DNA of 6,180 bases from positions 1 through 6,180 of the forward strand of contig CAIXOA010000138.1 in NCBI GenBank assembly GCA_903920925.1, read 5' to 3'. Shown piece after piece: positions 5,930 through 6,180 of this stretch. Under the pieces are notes generated by a model. It had not been told where the DNA came from, ran no database searches, and was given only the letters and a program-made list of their open reading frames with translations. How positions within the stretch are numbered: position 1 is the stretch's first letter; every line of letters begins with the position of its first letter. The DNA comes from an uncultured Microcaldota archaeon. Its GTDB lineage: Archaea > Micrarchaeota > Micrarchaeia > Anstonellales > Bilamarchaeaceae. Made by a program: the position numbers and the translations under genes.

Positions 5930-6180
5930 ATGCGCTATGAGAAAAGGGCGATGCAGGACAAATGGAAGGTTATGGCTGAGAATTTCGCCGAGGCTTTTGC
6001 CTCTGATTCTGTCCATACTACTTACAAAAACCTCTGGGTGCAGGTGTGCGACTGGGCCAAGGCGGACAAATTATCCAAGCCGGAGAACGTGCAGGTGACG
6101 CAGAAGATAATCATAGGCGAGAAGGGAACGGAAGTGGAAGTGGAGTTCTCAATTTTCGCGGACGGGAAGGAGATAAGCGC
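5930..6180 (+). CDS. Unrecognised protein, 5' end only (runs off window)
   Basis: The frame from ATG 5930 stays open to the window edge, giving 83 residues without a stop. I do not recognise it. The first part (MQDKWKVMAENFAEAFASD) looks helical and amphipathic. The later part alternates hydrophobic and charged residues (VTQKIIIGEKGTEVEVEFSIF), as in beta strands, pointing to an alpha-then-beta soluble domain. There is one cysteine and no signal peptide or membrane segment so far. The start is uncertain: ATG 5930 gives MRYEKRAMQD; ATG 5951 (seven residues shorter) has AAAAGGG upstream and sits about 26 bp from the AT-rich box, so it may be the real start. The sense codons are of the same GC-rich, Glu/Lys-rich style as the neighbours, and other frames here contain stops or give arginine-rich low-quality peptides. 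Confidence 0.7.
   Translation, partial: MRYEKRAMQDKWKVMAENFAEAFASDSVHTTYKNLWVQVCDWAKADKLSKPENVQVTQKIIIGEKGTEVEVEFSIFADGKEIS

Noticed and set aside
5901..6098. A 65-codon plus-strand frame beginning near the tmk start
   Set aside because: The peptide is Arg/Cys/Leu-rich low-quality sequence; the alternative frame from 5930 is open to the edge and has normal composition.

Overview
The window is a compact, GC-rich stretch of an archaeal chromosome. The archaeal origin rests on several signs: a replication factor C small subunit, a single-domain KaiC/Rad55-type ATPase, an isoleucyl-tRNA synthetase with the archaeal HxGT form of the class I signature, a tRNA gene without an encoded CCA end, TATA-like boxes about 26 bp before start codons, and GGTG-type Shine-Dalgarno sites. 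The small genes and tight spacing would fit a reduced archaeal lineage (for example DPANN), but the lineage cannot be fixed from this window.

Left part (26-3908, minus strand). Three genes form a probable operon, transcribed right to left: a KaiC-like ATPase, a small four-helix membrane protein whose possible GTG start touches the ATPase stop codon, and ileS 13 bp further on. Its promoter probably lies in the short intergenic region 3909-3982. That region also serves rfcS on the other strand and holds one AT-rich box placed almost equally far from both starts.

Middle part (3983-5257). rfcS, the clamp-loader small subunit, is followed by a 66-residue cysteine-rich protein that appears to be an internal duplication of one metal-binding unit. 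That gene has a TATA-like box at the right distance for a leaderless mRNA. Its stop codon lies 2 bp from the 3' end of a tRNA-Glu(UUC) gene on the opposite strand, so the two are convergent with no room for a terminator between them.

Right part (5258-6180). An 80-bp intergenic region carries the tRNA promoter. It is followed by tmk (thymidylate kinase, minus strand), and by the 5' end of an unrecognised plus-strand gene that runs off the window. tmk and this gene diverge from a very short region with an AT-rich box about 26 bp from both the tmk ATG and an internal ATG of the unknown gene.

Most content is information-processing housekeeping: translation (ileS, tRNA-Glu), replication (rfcS) and DNA precursor supply (tmk). 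The parts of unknown function are the KaiC-like ATPase with its membrane partner, the duplicated cysteine protein, and the gene at the right edge. I see no mobile element, CRISPR array or clear sign of recent transfer.
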